From contig NZ_VFWX01000012.1 of NCBI RefSeq assembly GCF_006442965.1, positions 1-64,000 on the forward strand: 64,000 nucleotides of DNA, in the 5' to 3' direction. Both the position numbers and the translations under genes were made by a program. A model generated the notes under the pieces. That model saw nothing but the letters and a program-made list of their open reading frames with translations, was not told the DNA's origin and searched no databases. Below are positions 34,445 to 43,073 of the stretch, piece after piece (position 1 is the stretch's first letter; every line of letters starts with the position of its first letter). Source of the stretch: Mesorhizobium sp. CU3. GTDB taxonomy: Bacteria > Pseudomonadota > Alphaproteobacteria > Rhizobiales > Rhizobiaceae.

Positions 34445-35299
34445 CTATCGCGTTGCGGCGGCGTCGGTCCGCATGACGCGCTCGACCGATGGCGAGGTCG
34501 TGTTGGTATCGGGATTGATGCCGACGCGGTCATAGGCCTCGTTGAAGACGCAAAGCACGTCCCCTCCCCTGCGCAGGATGAACTTGCGGCTGATCGCGTG
34601 GACCAGGACCAGGTTGCCGTCGACGGATTTGGGCACCAGGCTCTCGCTGCCGTCTGAGTTCTCGATGTAGATGGCGGGCATCTCCTGGTTGCCGACGAAG
34701 GCGAACGTCGTCACCTTGCCATTGTCGTAGACCGTTTCCGGTTCCAGTGCCTGGGAGCCTTGGGCTGAGTAGCGCCAGTTTCGCGGCCCGTAGGCTTCGT
34801 GAAGGGCGAGCACGTTGTCGGCCTCCTTCGCCTGCGCCGCGACGGTTCGCGCCGCCGCAGCCTGTCGTCGGCGTTCGGCTTCGTCAGCCGGATAGCGATA
34901 CTTGACGTAGAAATAGGTATTCTGGCCCACCTCAACCGTTCCATCCCTTACGGTCAGCTCCATCTGGTAGCTGCGGGTTGAGCCGTCACGACGGGTGGTC
35001 ACGACGGAGATATTGGTGATCGGCTGATTTTCCCGGGGTTTGAGAAACAGGATGTTGCCAGCCGGCGCGACCTCCCAGGCGACGCTGTTGCCGAGCGCGA
35101 CATGGGCGATCTCCTCATCGGCCGAGAATTCCACCTGCACAGAGGAGCGCAATGAACCGACGATGCGGGTGATGTTGTAGGGCTGGTAGTCGACAAAGCG
35201 CACACGGCTGTCCTGCGATGCGCCGCGAGGAATTTCGAGGGCAAGTGCGGTGGAGGCGGAGGCCGCCAGCAGGAGAGTGGCAATTGCGATTGTGCGCAT
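34445..35299 (-). CDS. virB9: VirB9 outer-membrane core protein
   Basis: A 284-residue periplasmic protein. The ATG at 35299 gives a signal peptide (RTIAIATLLLAASASTALAL). Domain features include RFVDYQPYNITRIVGS, ISVVTTRRDGSTRSYQMEL and the C-terminal KFILRRGGDVLCVFNEAYD, all characteristic of VirB9. With VirB7 and VirB10 it forms the outer-membrane core ring. Its ATG overlaps the virB8 stop by one base. Confidence 0.93.
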   Translation of the reverse strand: MRTIAIATLLLAASASTALALEIPRGASQDSRVRFVDYQPYNITRIVGSLRSSVQVEFSADEEIAHVALGNSVAWEVAPAGNILFLKPRENQPITNISVVTTRRDGSTRSYQMELTVRDGTVEVGQNTYFYVKYRYPADEAERRRQAAAARTVAAQAKEADNVLALHEAYGPRNWRYSAQGSQALEPETVYDNGKVTTFAFVGNQEMPAIYIENSDGSESLVPKSVDGNLVLVHAISRKFILRRGGDVLCVFNEAYDRVGINPDTNTTSPSVERVMRTDAAATR

Positions 35300-35970
35300 C
35301 AGTTGATGGCCTCCGGATCGGCCCGGTATTCGCTGACCACGAAGCCGAGAGGGTTCACCAGCCGATCCGTCGACGACATCGGCGCATTCACGTAAGCGAA
35401 GGTGAGCGTCGCAACCCAATGGGTTGTCCGAACCTCCTCGCCGCGGGTAATCGTGCGCATGTAGCGGACGGACACGACATTCGGATTGATCAGCGAGATC
35501 GACGCGATATTGATGCGTACTGTGGCGCCGCGCCCATAGGTGTTCTGCGGCGACTCCGGGTTGCTGCCACGATAGAGCGCCGAAAATCGCGTCTGCTCCG
35601 GCTGTGTCGACAGCAGGGCGACGGTGCGATAATTCTCCTCCGCCTCGCTCCAGACATAACCTTCCCTGGCGCGCACATATTTGGCGGCGAAGTATTTGGT
35701 GACGGCTTCGTCATAGGTGCCCGCCGTCGCCGTCAGCGCGGAGACGACATCGACGATGCCTGTCGAATTGTCCACCCGCACGACAAACGGCTCCGCCGTC
35801 TTCAGCGGGGTCAAGGCCGCGACGGCGAAGATCGAAATGCCGGCGAGGACGCCGGCCACGATTGCCACGGACCAGGCGATACGCGCCGAGCGTTCGATCT
35901 GAACCATACGGTCCTGATCGAAGCGCCGCGCCTTCTCGAAGTATGTTTTGAGTTCGTCCCCTAAGACCAT
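35299..35970 (-). CDS. virB8: VirB8 inner-membrane assembly factor
   Basis: A 223-residue bitopic protein: cytoplasmic N-terminus with YFEKARRFDQDRMVQIERSA, one transmembrane helix (about residues 32-52) and a periplasmic NTF2-like domain containing YVWSEAEENYRTVALLST. VirB8 nucleates assembly of the channel. Only three bases separate it from the lipoprotein gene upstream. Confidence 0.93.
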   Translation of the reverse strand: MVLGDELKTYFEKARRFDQDRMVQIERSARIAWSVAIVAGVLAGISIFAVAALTPLKTAEPFVVRVDNSTGIVDVVSALTATAGTYDEAVTKYFAAKYVRAREGYVWSEAEENYRTVALLSTQPEQTRFSALYRGSNPESPQNTYGRGATVRINIASISLINPNVVSVRYMRTITRGEEVRTTHWVATLTFAYVNAPMSSTDRLVNPLGFVVSEYRADPEAIN

Positions 35971-35973
35971 GCG

Positions 35974-36249
35974 TCACGCTCCGCAAGGACGATTGGATGC
36001 TGCGATGTCAAAACGGGCGAAGGCGGGCAGTCCCCTGCCCTCTTCGAGATAGGCTGCGGCCACCGGCTCGGAGATCGCCGGTTCTGCATCCGAATGCTTC
36101 TCGGTGAGGGTCTTGTTGTCTTGCCATTCCCACATCGAGCGATTGAGGGGCCGGCGCGAATAGCCGTCGCATTTGGGAAGCGGGTAGGACAGCGATGCGC
36201 AGCCGCTGAAGAGTGCCGCCATGCAAACCAGCGGGAGAATTCGGATCAT
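35974..36249 (-). CDS. VirB7-position lipoprotein
   Basis: A 91-residue lipoprotein beginning MIRILPLVCMAALFSGCASL, with lipobox L-F-S-G-C. It occupies the virB7 slot between virB6 and virB8. It is longer than Agrobacterium VirB7 (55 residues) and contains a later Cys-Asp and a C-terminal cysteine that might pair with VirB9. Assignment as VirB7 rests on position and lipobox rather than homology. Confidence 0.75.
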   Translation of the reverse strand: MIRILPLVCMAALFSGCASLSYPLPKCDGYSRRPLNRSMWEWQDNKTLTEKHSDAEPAISEPVAAAYLEEGRGLPAFARFDIAASNRPCGA

Positions 36250-36284
36250 TCCGGAAGGCCTTTTTCTTGTTGGTGCGAAAGGCG

Positions 36285-37220
36285 TCATGAGCTGACGCGT
36301 TTCGAGGTGAGGGTCCGGCCGGCCGCGCGGAAACCGCGGCCGCCGGCACGGACGATATGGGATGCCGTCCAGGCGAGCGTGCTTTCGTGGGCGTCACGCG
36401 CCGCCCCGTAGCCGTAGGTCAACGAGGCCCCGCCGGCGGCGAGCGCCGAAGCGATGTTGGGGAGCTGATAGAAGACATAGAGAGCAGCGAGGCAGATGGC
36501 GCAAAGCGCGATCGGCCGCATCAGCACATCGCTGTAGCCCTCTATCGATGTGAAGGTGGTGTCGATGCAGGTGATCAACAGGGAGCCCACGGCGACCACC
36601 AGGACCTGCAGGATCACGAAGTTTACAAGCTGTCCGATCCACGCCTCGGTGAAACGGCGGGTTGCCTGGAACATGGCGAGCGCCACGAAGATCGGGCCGA
36701 TCGCCAGCACGATGGCCAACGCCAGGCGGGCGTAGAGAGAGACGATGTAGCCGATCGCCGCGACGATGAAGCTCGCGCCGATCACCATCATGCCGGCGAC
36801 GCCCGTGACGATATCGACGGGCCAGGAGGCGCGCGACCAGATATCGGTCGCGGAGGCCTGCCCCTTGTCGAGCAGGCTGTCGAAGGTGGAAGCGCTCGGC
36901 GCCGTGCCGGTGTTCAGCGCCTGGGAGATTTCGCGCGGGAGTACGTCGAAGAAGATGTTTGCGACATAGGTCTGATACTCGCCGGCGTTCTTCACCAGCA
37001 TGACGATGATGGCGAGCTTGATCGCCCGGTAGGCGAAATCCAGGATCGGTTCCTGCACCGAGCCGCGCAGGACGAGATAACCATAGAGCACGATGTAGAG
37101 GGTGACTGCCGCCGTGAGAGGCCCCGAAACCCATTCGGAGATGTTCGAGGTGCCATCGGAGATGAAGGTCTCCAATGGGGTCTTGAACTGCTCGTCGACG
37201 AAGGCGAACACCTCATACAT
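36285..37220 (-). CDS. virB6: VirB6 polytopic channel protein
   Basis: A 311-residue integral membrane protein with about five to seven transmembrane segments; LARLALAIVLAIGPIFVALA-type and FTEAWIGQLVNFVILQVLVV stretches are the conserved VirB6 core with its tryptophan. The frame is open upstream to 37571, but the ATG at 37220 (MYEVFAFVDEQF) matches the family and sits just after eexN. It forms the inner-membrane part of the substrate conduit. Confidence 0.9.
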   Translation of the reverse strand: MYEVFAFVDEQFKTPLETFISDGTSNISEWVSGPLTAAVTLYIVLYGYLVLRGSVQEPILDFAYRAIKLAIIVMLVKNAGEYQTYVANIFFDVLPREISQALNTGTAPSASTFDSLLDKGQASATDIWSRASWPVDIVTGVAGMMVIGASFIVAAIGYIVSLYARLALAIVLAIGPIFVALAMFQATRRFTEAWIGQLVNFVILQVLVVAVGSLLITCIDTTFTSIEGYSDVLMRPIALCAICLAALYVFYQLPNIASALAAGGASLTYGYGAARDAHESTLAWTASHIVRAGGRGFRAAGRTLTSKRVSS

Positions 37221-37222
37221 GC

Positions 37223-37456
37223 TCAACCTCCCAACGACTGCCGCATGCGCTGGAGCCGCATCTTGCCGTTGGCCGCTTCGGCGTTCCTGCAGTTCGTCGT
37301 TTTCGCGAGCTCGCCCGGATTGTTGCGGCACTTCGCGACGATGCCGGAAAGCAGCGCTTCGTCCGCCACCAATTCGTCGACGGTGTAGCTTCGTTCGGTC
37401 TGCTCCGAGCAGGCCGCCAGAGCGGATATCGCCAGAAGGATCAGAAGGCTCCTCAT
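37223..37456 (-). CDS. eexN: EexN-type entry-exclusion lipoprotein
   Basis: A 77-residue lipoprotein with signal and lipobox (LLILLAISALAACS) and the family pattern CRNNPGEL...TNCRNAEAA. EexN/TrbK-like proteins sit in the recipient inner membrane and block redundant entry of a plasmid with the same channel. It lies between virB5 (4-base overlap) and virB6, the usual position. Confidence 0.85.
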   Translation of the reverse strand: MRSLLILLAISALAACSEQTERSYTVDELVADEALLSGIVAKCRNNPGELAKTTNCRNAEAANGKMRLQRMRQSLGG

Positions 37457-38151
37457 TGCAGCGCCGCCTTGATCGAGTCCATGCGCTGGCGCCAGTCCTC
37501 GGCCTTGCGCTGCTCGTCGACTTGGGCCTGCGCCTGCTGCACCATGCGCAGGCCTTCCATGCGCAGCACATCGGTCTGGAGGAAAGCCGTTTCGGCCTGC
37601 AGCCGCGCCTGAAGGTCGGCGATGCTCTTGGCGTCGCCCGCCGTCGATATCTTCTCGCGGAGCGCGTCGATGCCGTCGATGCGCTTGGTCGCGGCGTCGT
37701 AGATCTGCTGGCCGAGGCTCATCTGGCCGGCATTCTTATTCTGGATGCGGGAAAGCTCCTTTGCGTAAAAGTCGTCGGCGCTGGTTCGATAGGTCGAGTT
37801 GCCGTCATGGAACTTCGAGGCTGAGTCACCGAACACGCCGGCGCCCTCGCCCTTGAACAGCCCCTCGATGGCGTTGAAGTCGGTCGGCAGGGCTTTTCGG
37901 ATTGAAGGATCATTGAGGACACCAGCGACATCCGCCATGTCGGTGAGCTTGTTGAGCGAGCCATAGAGCTGCTGCGCCTGTTCGATCTGCTGATGGAGCG
38001 CATCGAGCTGCGACTTGAGCTGCGTGATGCTCTCGATCTGTTTGGCGATCGCCGTCTGGTCGATCACCGGAATCCCCTGTCCCGCCGCGCCGCTGACGGA
38101 AAGGAAAAACGCCGCAGCAATCGTCGCGCCGTGAAGTCGAAAGCAAGCCAT
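37453..38151 (-). CDS. virB5: VirB5 minor pilin
   Basis: A 232-residue secreted protein with signal peptide (TIAAAFFLSVSGAAGQG) and long amphipathic helices, e.g. IESITQLKSQLDALHQQIEQ, a VirB5/TrbJ trademark. Predicted to cap the pilus and contact the recipient. It overlaps virB4 by one base and eexN by four. Confidence 0.88.
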   Translation of the reverse strand: MACFRLHGATIAAAFFLSVSGAAGQGIPVIDQTAIAKQIESITQLKSQLDALHQQIEQAQQLYGSLNKLTDMADVAGVLNDPSIRKALPTDFNAIEGLFKGEGAGVFGDSASKFHDGNSTYRTSADDFYAKELSRIQNKNAGQMSLGQQIYDAATKRIDGIDALREKISTAGDAKSIADLQARLQAETAFLQTDVLRMEGLRMVQQAQAQVDEQRKAEDWRQRMDSIKAALQ

Positions 38152-40532
38152 CAGCCCGCACTCCTTCTTTGGTGGAAAATGGGAAGCCAGTCCTCGCTCC
38201 GGCCGCTGACCTCCGCGCGGATCGCTTCGGCTAGCTCGACATTGGCCGTGCGGCCGGAAAGGATGGCGAGTTCGTCATCGAAGCCCCGGAGGTTCAGCTC
38301 GGCGACAACGCTATTGTGGCCCTGCTTCAGCACGAACCGCCGGCTTTCGACCGAGAGTTCGCGAGCGATCAGTTCGTATTCGCGCTCGGTCAGCTTGAAG
38401 CCGTCCACATAGTCAGCATGATTGCCCCGGGCGTTCGGCAGGAAGATCTGCGTCGGGCACTGCTCGATGATGGTGTGCGCGATCGGCGAAACGAGCGCAT
38501 CACGCGGGCTTTGCGTGGCGAAAAGCATCAGGCCGTTTTGCTTGCGGATCGTTTTCAGCTTGTTCTGGGCGAGATCCCTGAAGCCCTCGTCCTGCAGCGC
38601 CTTCCAGAACTCGTCGATGACGATGATGATCCGCCTGCCGTCGATCAGCTGCTCGACGCGGTGGAAGAGATAGGCCATCAACGGCGTGCGGATTTCTTCG
38701 TTGTCGAGAAAGTCGGTCATGTCGTAGCCGACGAACCGGCCGCCGGCGCTGAAATCGCCGAAGCCAATATCCTCGATCACATTGTCAAACACCCATCCGA
38801 GAGGTCCTCCCCTCTCCCACCGGCGCAGCCTGGCCGCGATCCCCTCCGGATCGGTGTTGTTGAGGAAGGTTCTCAGTGCGCCGATCGTGCGGCGCTCGAC
38901 GGGTAGGTCGGCAAGGCCGTCGATGGCGGACGCAATGTCGCGAAGCTCGGTCACGGTCAGTTCCCGTGTTGTCGAGCCGACAAGCTTGCCGACCCAGCGC
39001 GTCAGAAAAACCTTGTTCTCGGGTGTCAGCTCGAGCGCCTTGAGCGGCGCGCAACCGGTTGGAACACCATTCTTGAGGGGCAGGTAGGCGCCGCCGGCGG
39101 CGCGCACGTAAAGATCGGCGCCCCTGTCCTTATCGAAGAACACCACATGTGGGTCGTGCTTCTCGAGCTGCGACAGCATGAAGTTCAAGAGCACGGTCTT
39201 GCCCGCGCCGGACGGCCCGCAAACAAAGGTGTTGCCGAGATCGCCATAATGAAAATTGAAGTAGTACGGCGACCCTGACGCCGTCTTGAGCAGGGCAACG
39301 GCCGGACCCCACTCGTTGCCGTCCTTTTGGCCGATCGGATAGGAGTGGAAGGGAGACAAGGCTGCAAAGTTCCGTGACGTGATCGCGCCGGACCGCGCGC
39401 GATAGCGGAAGTTGCCGGGCAATTGAGCCCACCAGGCAGCCTCGAGGCCCAGATCTTCGCGCGCGACGACCGCGCCTCCGCTGGTCAGGCTGGCGCGCGC
39501 CTTGGCGAGATTGTCGGTCAGTTCCTTCACCGAGGAAGCGAAGACGGAAAGCGTCAGATGGTGCTCGCCGAGCACGAACCGATTGGACTCCAGATCGTCC
39601 ATCGCCTCGTCCAGCTCATCGATCTGTGAGGCCGCCTTGTCGCCGCTCGAGACCATCTGGTTCTGCTTGCGGCCCATGATGACGCGGGCGTCCGCCTTCG
39701 ATGCGAAGGAGAAGGACTGCGTGAGGATAAGTTCGAAGGGGCTGGTGAGCGCGCCGTCGAGCATGCCGGTCCTGGTGCGGGCCGGATATTCTTTGAAACT
39801 CAGCATACCGGCATAGCGGCTTGCGGCCTCGTGCCGGATCTCGATCGTCTCGCGGCCGACGATGACCCGGTCGGAGTAGATCGCCGACGCGATCCGACCT
39901 TCGGTCAGGGGGACCGATTCCCGCCGACCGCCGACGATCTGGTGCAGCACCTCGCTCGGTTCCGAAAACAGCAGGCCCTCATGTTCGTAGAGCGACAGCA
40001 GGCGTGGCTCGAAGCGCTTCAGTGCCGCCGTGACTTCGGCGACCTTGTCGTGAAGCTGCTTCAGTGCCTCCTCGTCCAGTTCCGTCGACGTCCGGCGGGC
40101 GCGACGCAGGCGCGACAACAACTTTGCCGCCTTGTCCGCCGGATCGCGCGCCGGTGACCAGAGGATCGTGAGATAAAGGTCATTGCGAAACAGGTCCTCG
40201 TCCACCATGCGCGCGCGATACTTTTCGTTGAGCGCTGTCGAGAACGGCGTGGTGAAAGTTCCTTCCGGATAAGCGCTGTCGCGGCGGCGGATGAGATGGG
40301 TCCACACGGCAAGCCGCTCGTCGGCGATGTTCCGGTAGAGCGTGTTGAGGTCGCGATGAAGGGCATTCAGGTCGAGAACATCGGCGGTCTCGAACGAGAC
40401 GCCTTCGAGCGCGATCATCACCATCAGCGCCCGCGAATCGAGCGCTATGGTCGACCGGTCGACGTGGCGAACATACGGGATGAAGGTCTGCGGATCGAGT
40501 TCGCGAGACCTGAGCGTGGCGAGGCTAGGCAA
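38151..40532 (-). CDS. virB4: VirB4 ATPase
   Basis: A 793-residue secretion ATPase. Walker A is FVCGPSGAGKTVLLNFML (about residue 435), Walker B RRIIIVIDEFWKAL and the downstream Q-loop LMLFATQSPRDAL. The start is a TTG at 40532 overlapping virB3 by eight bases, supported by an AAGGGAT-type ribosome site; no ATG is available before residue ~37. It energises pilus biogenesis with VirB11. The frame shows no interruption. Confidence 0.93.
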   Translation of the reverse strand: MPSLATLRSRELDPQTFIPYVRHVDRSTIALDSRALMVMIALEGVSFETADVLDLNALHRDLNTLYRNIADERLAVWTHLIRRRDSAYPEGTFTTPFSTALNEKYRARMVDEDLFRNDLYLTILWSPARDPADKAAKLLSRLRRARRTSTELDEEALKQLHDKVAEVTAALKRFEPRLLSLYEHEGLLFSEPSEVLHQIVGGRRESVPLTEGRIASAIYSDRVIVGRETIEIRHEAASRYAGMLSFKEYPARTRTGMLDGALTSPFELILTQSFSFASKADARVIMGRKQNQMVSSGDKAASQIDELDEAMDDLESNRFVLGEHHLTLSVFASSVKELTDNLAKARASLTSGGAVVAREDLGLEAAWWAQLPGNFRYRARSGAITSRNFAALSPFHSYPIGQKDGNEWGPAVALLKTASGSPYYFNFHYGDLGNTFVCGPSGAGKTVLLNFMLSQLEKHDPHVVFFDKDRGADLYVRAAGGAYLPLKNGVPTGCAPLKALELTPENKVFLTRWVGKLVGSTTRELTVTELRDIASAIDGLADLPVERRTIGALRTFLNNTDPEGIAARLRRWERGGPLGWVFDNVIEDIGFGDFSAGGRFVGYDMTDFLDNEEIRTPLMAYLFHRVEQLIDGRRIIIVIDEFWKALQDEGFRDLAQNKLKTIRKQNGLMLFATQSPRDALVSPIAHTIIEQCPTQIFLPNARGNHADYVDGFKLTEREYELIARELSVESRRFVLKQGHNSVVAELNLRGFDDELAILSGRTANVELAEAIRAEVSGRSEDWLPIFHQRRSAG

Positions 40533-40866
40533 AACCGAGATCCCTTTCGTCGAAGCGTCGGGCGAGACTCAGCGGCGTCAGTGACGCGCCGCCCCAATAG
40601 GCGCTGTTCCGGGATCGGCCACGTGTCTCCACCCAGGCCAGCAGGATGCGAAACATGTTGTGGTCATGTTTGACCAGCGCGCGGAACAACAGGTGAAAGG
40701 CCACGCCGACGAGTGCGTAGGCGATCGAGCCGGCAACGATGAAGAGGATGGTGGTGAGCATGATGTTCACGCCCATGGCTTCCATCGTCACGCCGGCGAT
40801 CATCGCCGGGCGGGTGCAGGCGATGAACAGCGTGTCTTCCTCGAGCGTCGGCCGCGCACTCGCCAT
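40525..40866 (-). CDS. virB3: VirB3 membrane protein
   Basis: A 113-residue protein with the VirB3 N-terminal signature LFIACTRPAMIAGVTMEAMG and two adjacent hydrophobic segments (about residues 26-65). It works with VirB4, which overlaps it by eight bases; in some systems the two are fused. Confidence 0.9.
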   Translation of the reverse strand: MASARPTLEEDTLFIACTRPAMIAGVTMEAMGVNIMLTTILFIVAGSIAYALVGVAFHLLFRALVKHDHNMFRILLAWVETRGRSRNSAYWGGASLTPLSLARRFDERDLGFA

Positions 40867-40870
40867 GGCG

Positions 40871-41170
40871 TCAACCTCCGACGATGGTGTTGACGAGTTC
40901 GGTGGCGCCGAAGATGCCGCCGATGCCGATGATCCAGAACCCTGCTCGTCTCAGATCCATGTAGCCGAACATCCAGGCGATGCAGATCACGATCACCGCG
41001 ATGGTGGCCAGCAGCTTGGCGATGTTGCCGGTCAGCATGTCGACGATGTTCTGCAGCACGGTCTCGATGCCGGCGGCTTGCGCGAACGCGGGCTCGATCA
41101 CGGTCGTGACGATGGCCGCCGCCAGGACGACGGAGGCGGCGGTCGATCGGATATGAGAACGGGAGGTCAT
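40871..41170 (-). CDS. virB2: VirB2 major pilin
   Basis: A 99-residue prepilin: a long signal peptide (to about residue 31, EPAFAQA) and two transmembrane helices (LLATIAVIVICIAWMFGYM and GFWIIGIGGIFGATELVNTI). The processed form is expected to be ~65 residues. It overlaps virB1 by four bases. Confidence 0.92.
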   Translation of the reverse strand: MTSRSHIRSTAASVVLAAAIVTTVIEPAFAQAAGIETVLQNIVDMLTGNIAKLLATIAVIVICIAWMFGYMDLRRAGFWIIGIGGIFGATELVNTIVGG

Positions 41171-41838
41171 TCACTCTGCTCCATTTGACTGTTCTGAAAC
41201 ACCAGGACGGACGATCGCCGCCGCGTATTGAAGACATCCCACGAGGGTGCCGAGGCCGCCTGATTGGCGGGTGGGTCTTGCGTCTGCTGTTCGTTCGCGA
41301 CTTCGACAGCAGCGGGCCCACTATCCCCCCTCCCCTGCCCGCCATCTCCGATTTCGAGCGTCGCAAGGGATCCGCTCAGCCGCCTCGCCTCCTGGCTGAC
41401 CTGCCCGTCGTACTTGACCATCTCGCCAACGGTGGGATCGCCTCGCCCGTACCAGGACTGCAGCATCACCTGCCCCGCCCGCTTCGGATCAGCGCCGGCG
41501 TTAACGGCGAGCCGGTAGTATCCATCGAGCAGCGTTGCGGTGGCCCGAAGGTTGAGGCACGGATCGAAGGCGTCGGAGATCGACAGCTTCAGTTTTCGCA
41601 GCTCTTCCATGCCGATGCCACCGAGACCGAGCTGGATGTCCTGCCGCTCAGCCGCCAGCGACGTGGCGACCTCGATCGCCTCAGCTTTCGTGGACGGCTG
41701 CTTCGAACTTGGCGGACCGCTGTTGATCCGGATGGCGAGCGGATCGAACCGGCTTTCCAGGCTGACGACGCCCGCCAGCGTCTTGGCCGCAACCATGGGT
41801 GCGCAGGTCTGCGCAAGATCGGCGAAGAGAACAGGCAT
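41167..41838 (-). CDS. virB1: VirB1 lytic transglycosylase
   Basis: A 223-residue SLT-type muramidase. Catalytic glutamate lies in VVSLESRFDPLAIRIN; GGIGMEELRKLKLSISDAFD and LRATATLLDGYYRLA are the conserved active-site elements. No classic signal peptide is seen from the ATG at 41838. The C-terminal tail (after residue ~150) is disordered and Gln/Ala-rich, as in VirB1 proteins whose tail is released. It opens peptidoglycan for channel assembly. Confidence 0.9.
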   Translation of the reverse strand: MPVLFADLAQTCAPMVAAKTLAGVVSLESRFDPLAIRINSGPPSSKQPSTKAEAIEVATSLAAERQDIQLGLGGIGMEELRKLKLSISDAFDPCLNLRATATLLDGYYRLAVNAGADPKRAGQVMLQSWYGRGDPTVGEMVKYDGQVSQEARRLSGSLATLEIGDGGQGRGDSGPAAVEVANEQQTQDPPANQAASAPSWDVFNTRRRSSVLVFQNSQMEQSE

Positions 41839-41840
41839 GG

Positions 41841-42380
41841 TCAGTACCAGACCCTTTGCTTGCCGACGCCGTCGATGGTCACATCGACAAAGTGCGGCTG
41901 TTCTCGGAAGTTGGGCCGGGACGTAACCTTGGCCATGCACTGCAGCCGGCCGCCCTCGCTTTGCCATCGCGGCGACAGCACGGAACCGTGATCGCCGCCA
42001 GTGTCATCGCGCCCGAATGAGCAGAAGCGCCTGTCAACGGGCCGGAGAGAGGCCGACACGCACGTGGCGACACGCCCGCCCGATCCGAACGAGCTGGTGA
42101 GCGTATAGCCCTCGTTGCAGTAATACGGATCATATCCCGGGCGCGAACTCTGGAACCCGACGCCGCTGCATGTGGGAAACGAGTTGCCCTTGGCAAGCCA
42201 GCGCCAGAGCTTATTGATGGGGGGCCGGCAAGCGGCGTATTGCGTCGCACCGCCTGGATTGGAAAGGCACAGGATAACCTGGCACCCCCATTCATCAGCT
42301 CGCGCTTGACTGTCGAAAATGAGATAGGATGACGCTAAGCTGGATGCGGCGACGATTGCCCTTATGAGCGAGTTTCTCAT
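41841..42380 (-). CDS. Exported cysteine-rich protein at the head of the virB operon
   Basis: A 179-residue protein with a signal peptide (RNSLIRAIVAASSLASSYLI; cleavage near ARA-DE). The mature part begins DEWGCQVILCLSNPGGAT and has about eight cysteines, suggesting disulfides in the periplasm. This pattern recurs at the head of virB-like transfer operons on rhizobial plasmids, but the function is unknown. ATG at 42380 follows GAGAGGTGG. It is two bases from virB1 and the first gene behind operator/promoter site D. Confidence 0.7.
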   Translation of the reverse strand: MRNSLIRAIVAASSLASSYLIFDSQARADEWGCQVILCLSNPGGATQYAACRPPINKLWRWLAKGNSFPTCSGVGFQSSRPGYDPYYCNEGYTLTSSFGSGGRVATCVSASLRPVDRRFCSFGRDDTGGDHGSVLSPRWQSEGGRLQCMAKVTSRPNFREQPHFVDVTIDGVGKQRVWY

Positions 42381-42442
42381 GATCACCACCTCTCACGCGC
42401 GCAGTGCTGGTTGGAACCGATCGGCCCGGCCGGCTACGACTC

Positions 42443-42472
42443 GTTATACTGTCAAATATCTGATAGTTTAAT
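42443..42472. promoter_or_regulatory. Divergent promoter with operator-like site D (virB operon / regulator)
   Basis: ACTGTC (42448-42453), eight bases, GATAGT (42462-42467). Towards virB, TAAACT (42470-42465) and TATAAC (42448-42443) are 16 bases apart. Towards the regulator, TATACT (42445-42450) is a good -10, or TATACT/16/TTTAAT a -35/-10 pair. The site ends seven bases before the regulator ATG, so a bound protein would block both directions. Confidence 0.72.
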
Positions 42473-42474
42473 CG

Positions 42475-42819
42475 ATGACAAGCGCACGTGACGCGGAATG
42501 GCAGGACCAGCGATTTTCGGCCTTCGCCCTGCAGGAGGTTCTTGATAATCCGGTCGAGGGAGAAACGCCGCAGTCGCGGCTGAAGCAGCTCGGCATGATG
42601 ACGGTGCTCTATATGATGCACCAGAGGGGTGAGAAGCTGACCCTCGCAAACATCAAGGAAGTAACCGGGATGACGCGCAACACGGTGAAGGAATCGGTTG
42701 ATCCGCTGGTTGCGCGCGGCATCCTCCAGGAAACGATCGTGAAGAATTCGGTGGGGCGAGGAACTGCGTGGCAGTATGAGTTCGCTCCAGAAATCTTTGA
42801 GCGTCTAAAGTCCTCCTGA
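42475..42819 (+). CDS. Small winged-helix regulator, candidate repressor of the transfer genes
   Basis: A 114-residue DNA-binding protein. Residues ~55-85 form a clear helix-turn-helix (LTLANIKEVTGMTRNTVKES) followed by a wing (VARGILQETIVKNSVGRGTA) ending in QYEFAPEIFERL, as in MarR/winged-helix proteins. It is divergent from the virB operon. No Shine-Dalgarno precedes the ATG; the transcript is predicted to start only 10-20 bases upstream inside operator site D, so translation may be near-leaderless and the gene autoregulated. It is the obvious candidate for the protein that binds the ACTATC-N8-GATAGT sites. Confidence 0.78.
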   Translation: MTSARDAEWQDQRFSAFALQEVLDNPVEGETPQSRLKQLGMMTVLYMMHQRGEKLTLANIKEVTGMTRNTVKESVDPLVARGILQETIVKNSVGRGTAWQYEFAPEIFERLKSS

Positions 42820-43073
42820 TCGCGATTCGGCCAAAGCAGCAATGCACGCGTAGATTATCAGCCACGCGCTCACGGCCCTCCTCGGGCTCAGTGCTCGTAT
42901 TCGGTTGATGGCGCTCCAGGACCCGAACGTGCAATTGTCGATTAAGTGATCGGACCAAGTCTAGCCTGAAGCGACGGCGACTTGTTGATCGACTTAGAGA
43001 TCCGTTCGCGCCAGCGTTTTCGCATTTGCCGCCAAGGCCAGCGCTGGCGCAGTTGGCGTCGATGCCAAGAAAC
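42820..43073. other. Gene-free stretch of 254 bases
   Basis: No convincing coding frame, repeat or hairpin seen. It separates the regulator from a convergent small gene. Confidence 0.4.

Noticed and set aside
36357..37388. 343-residue plus-strand frame
   Set aside because: Antisense to virB6; the virB6 frame has clear membrane helices and a family match.
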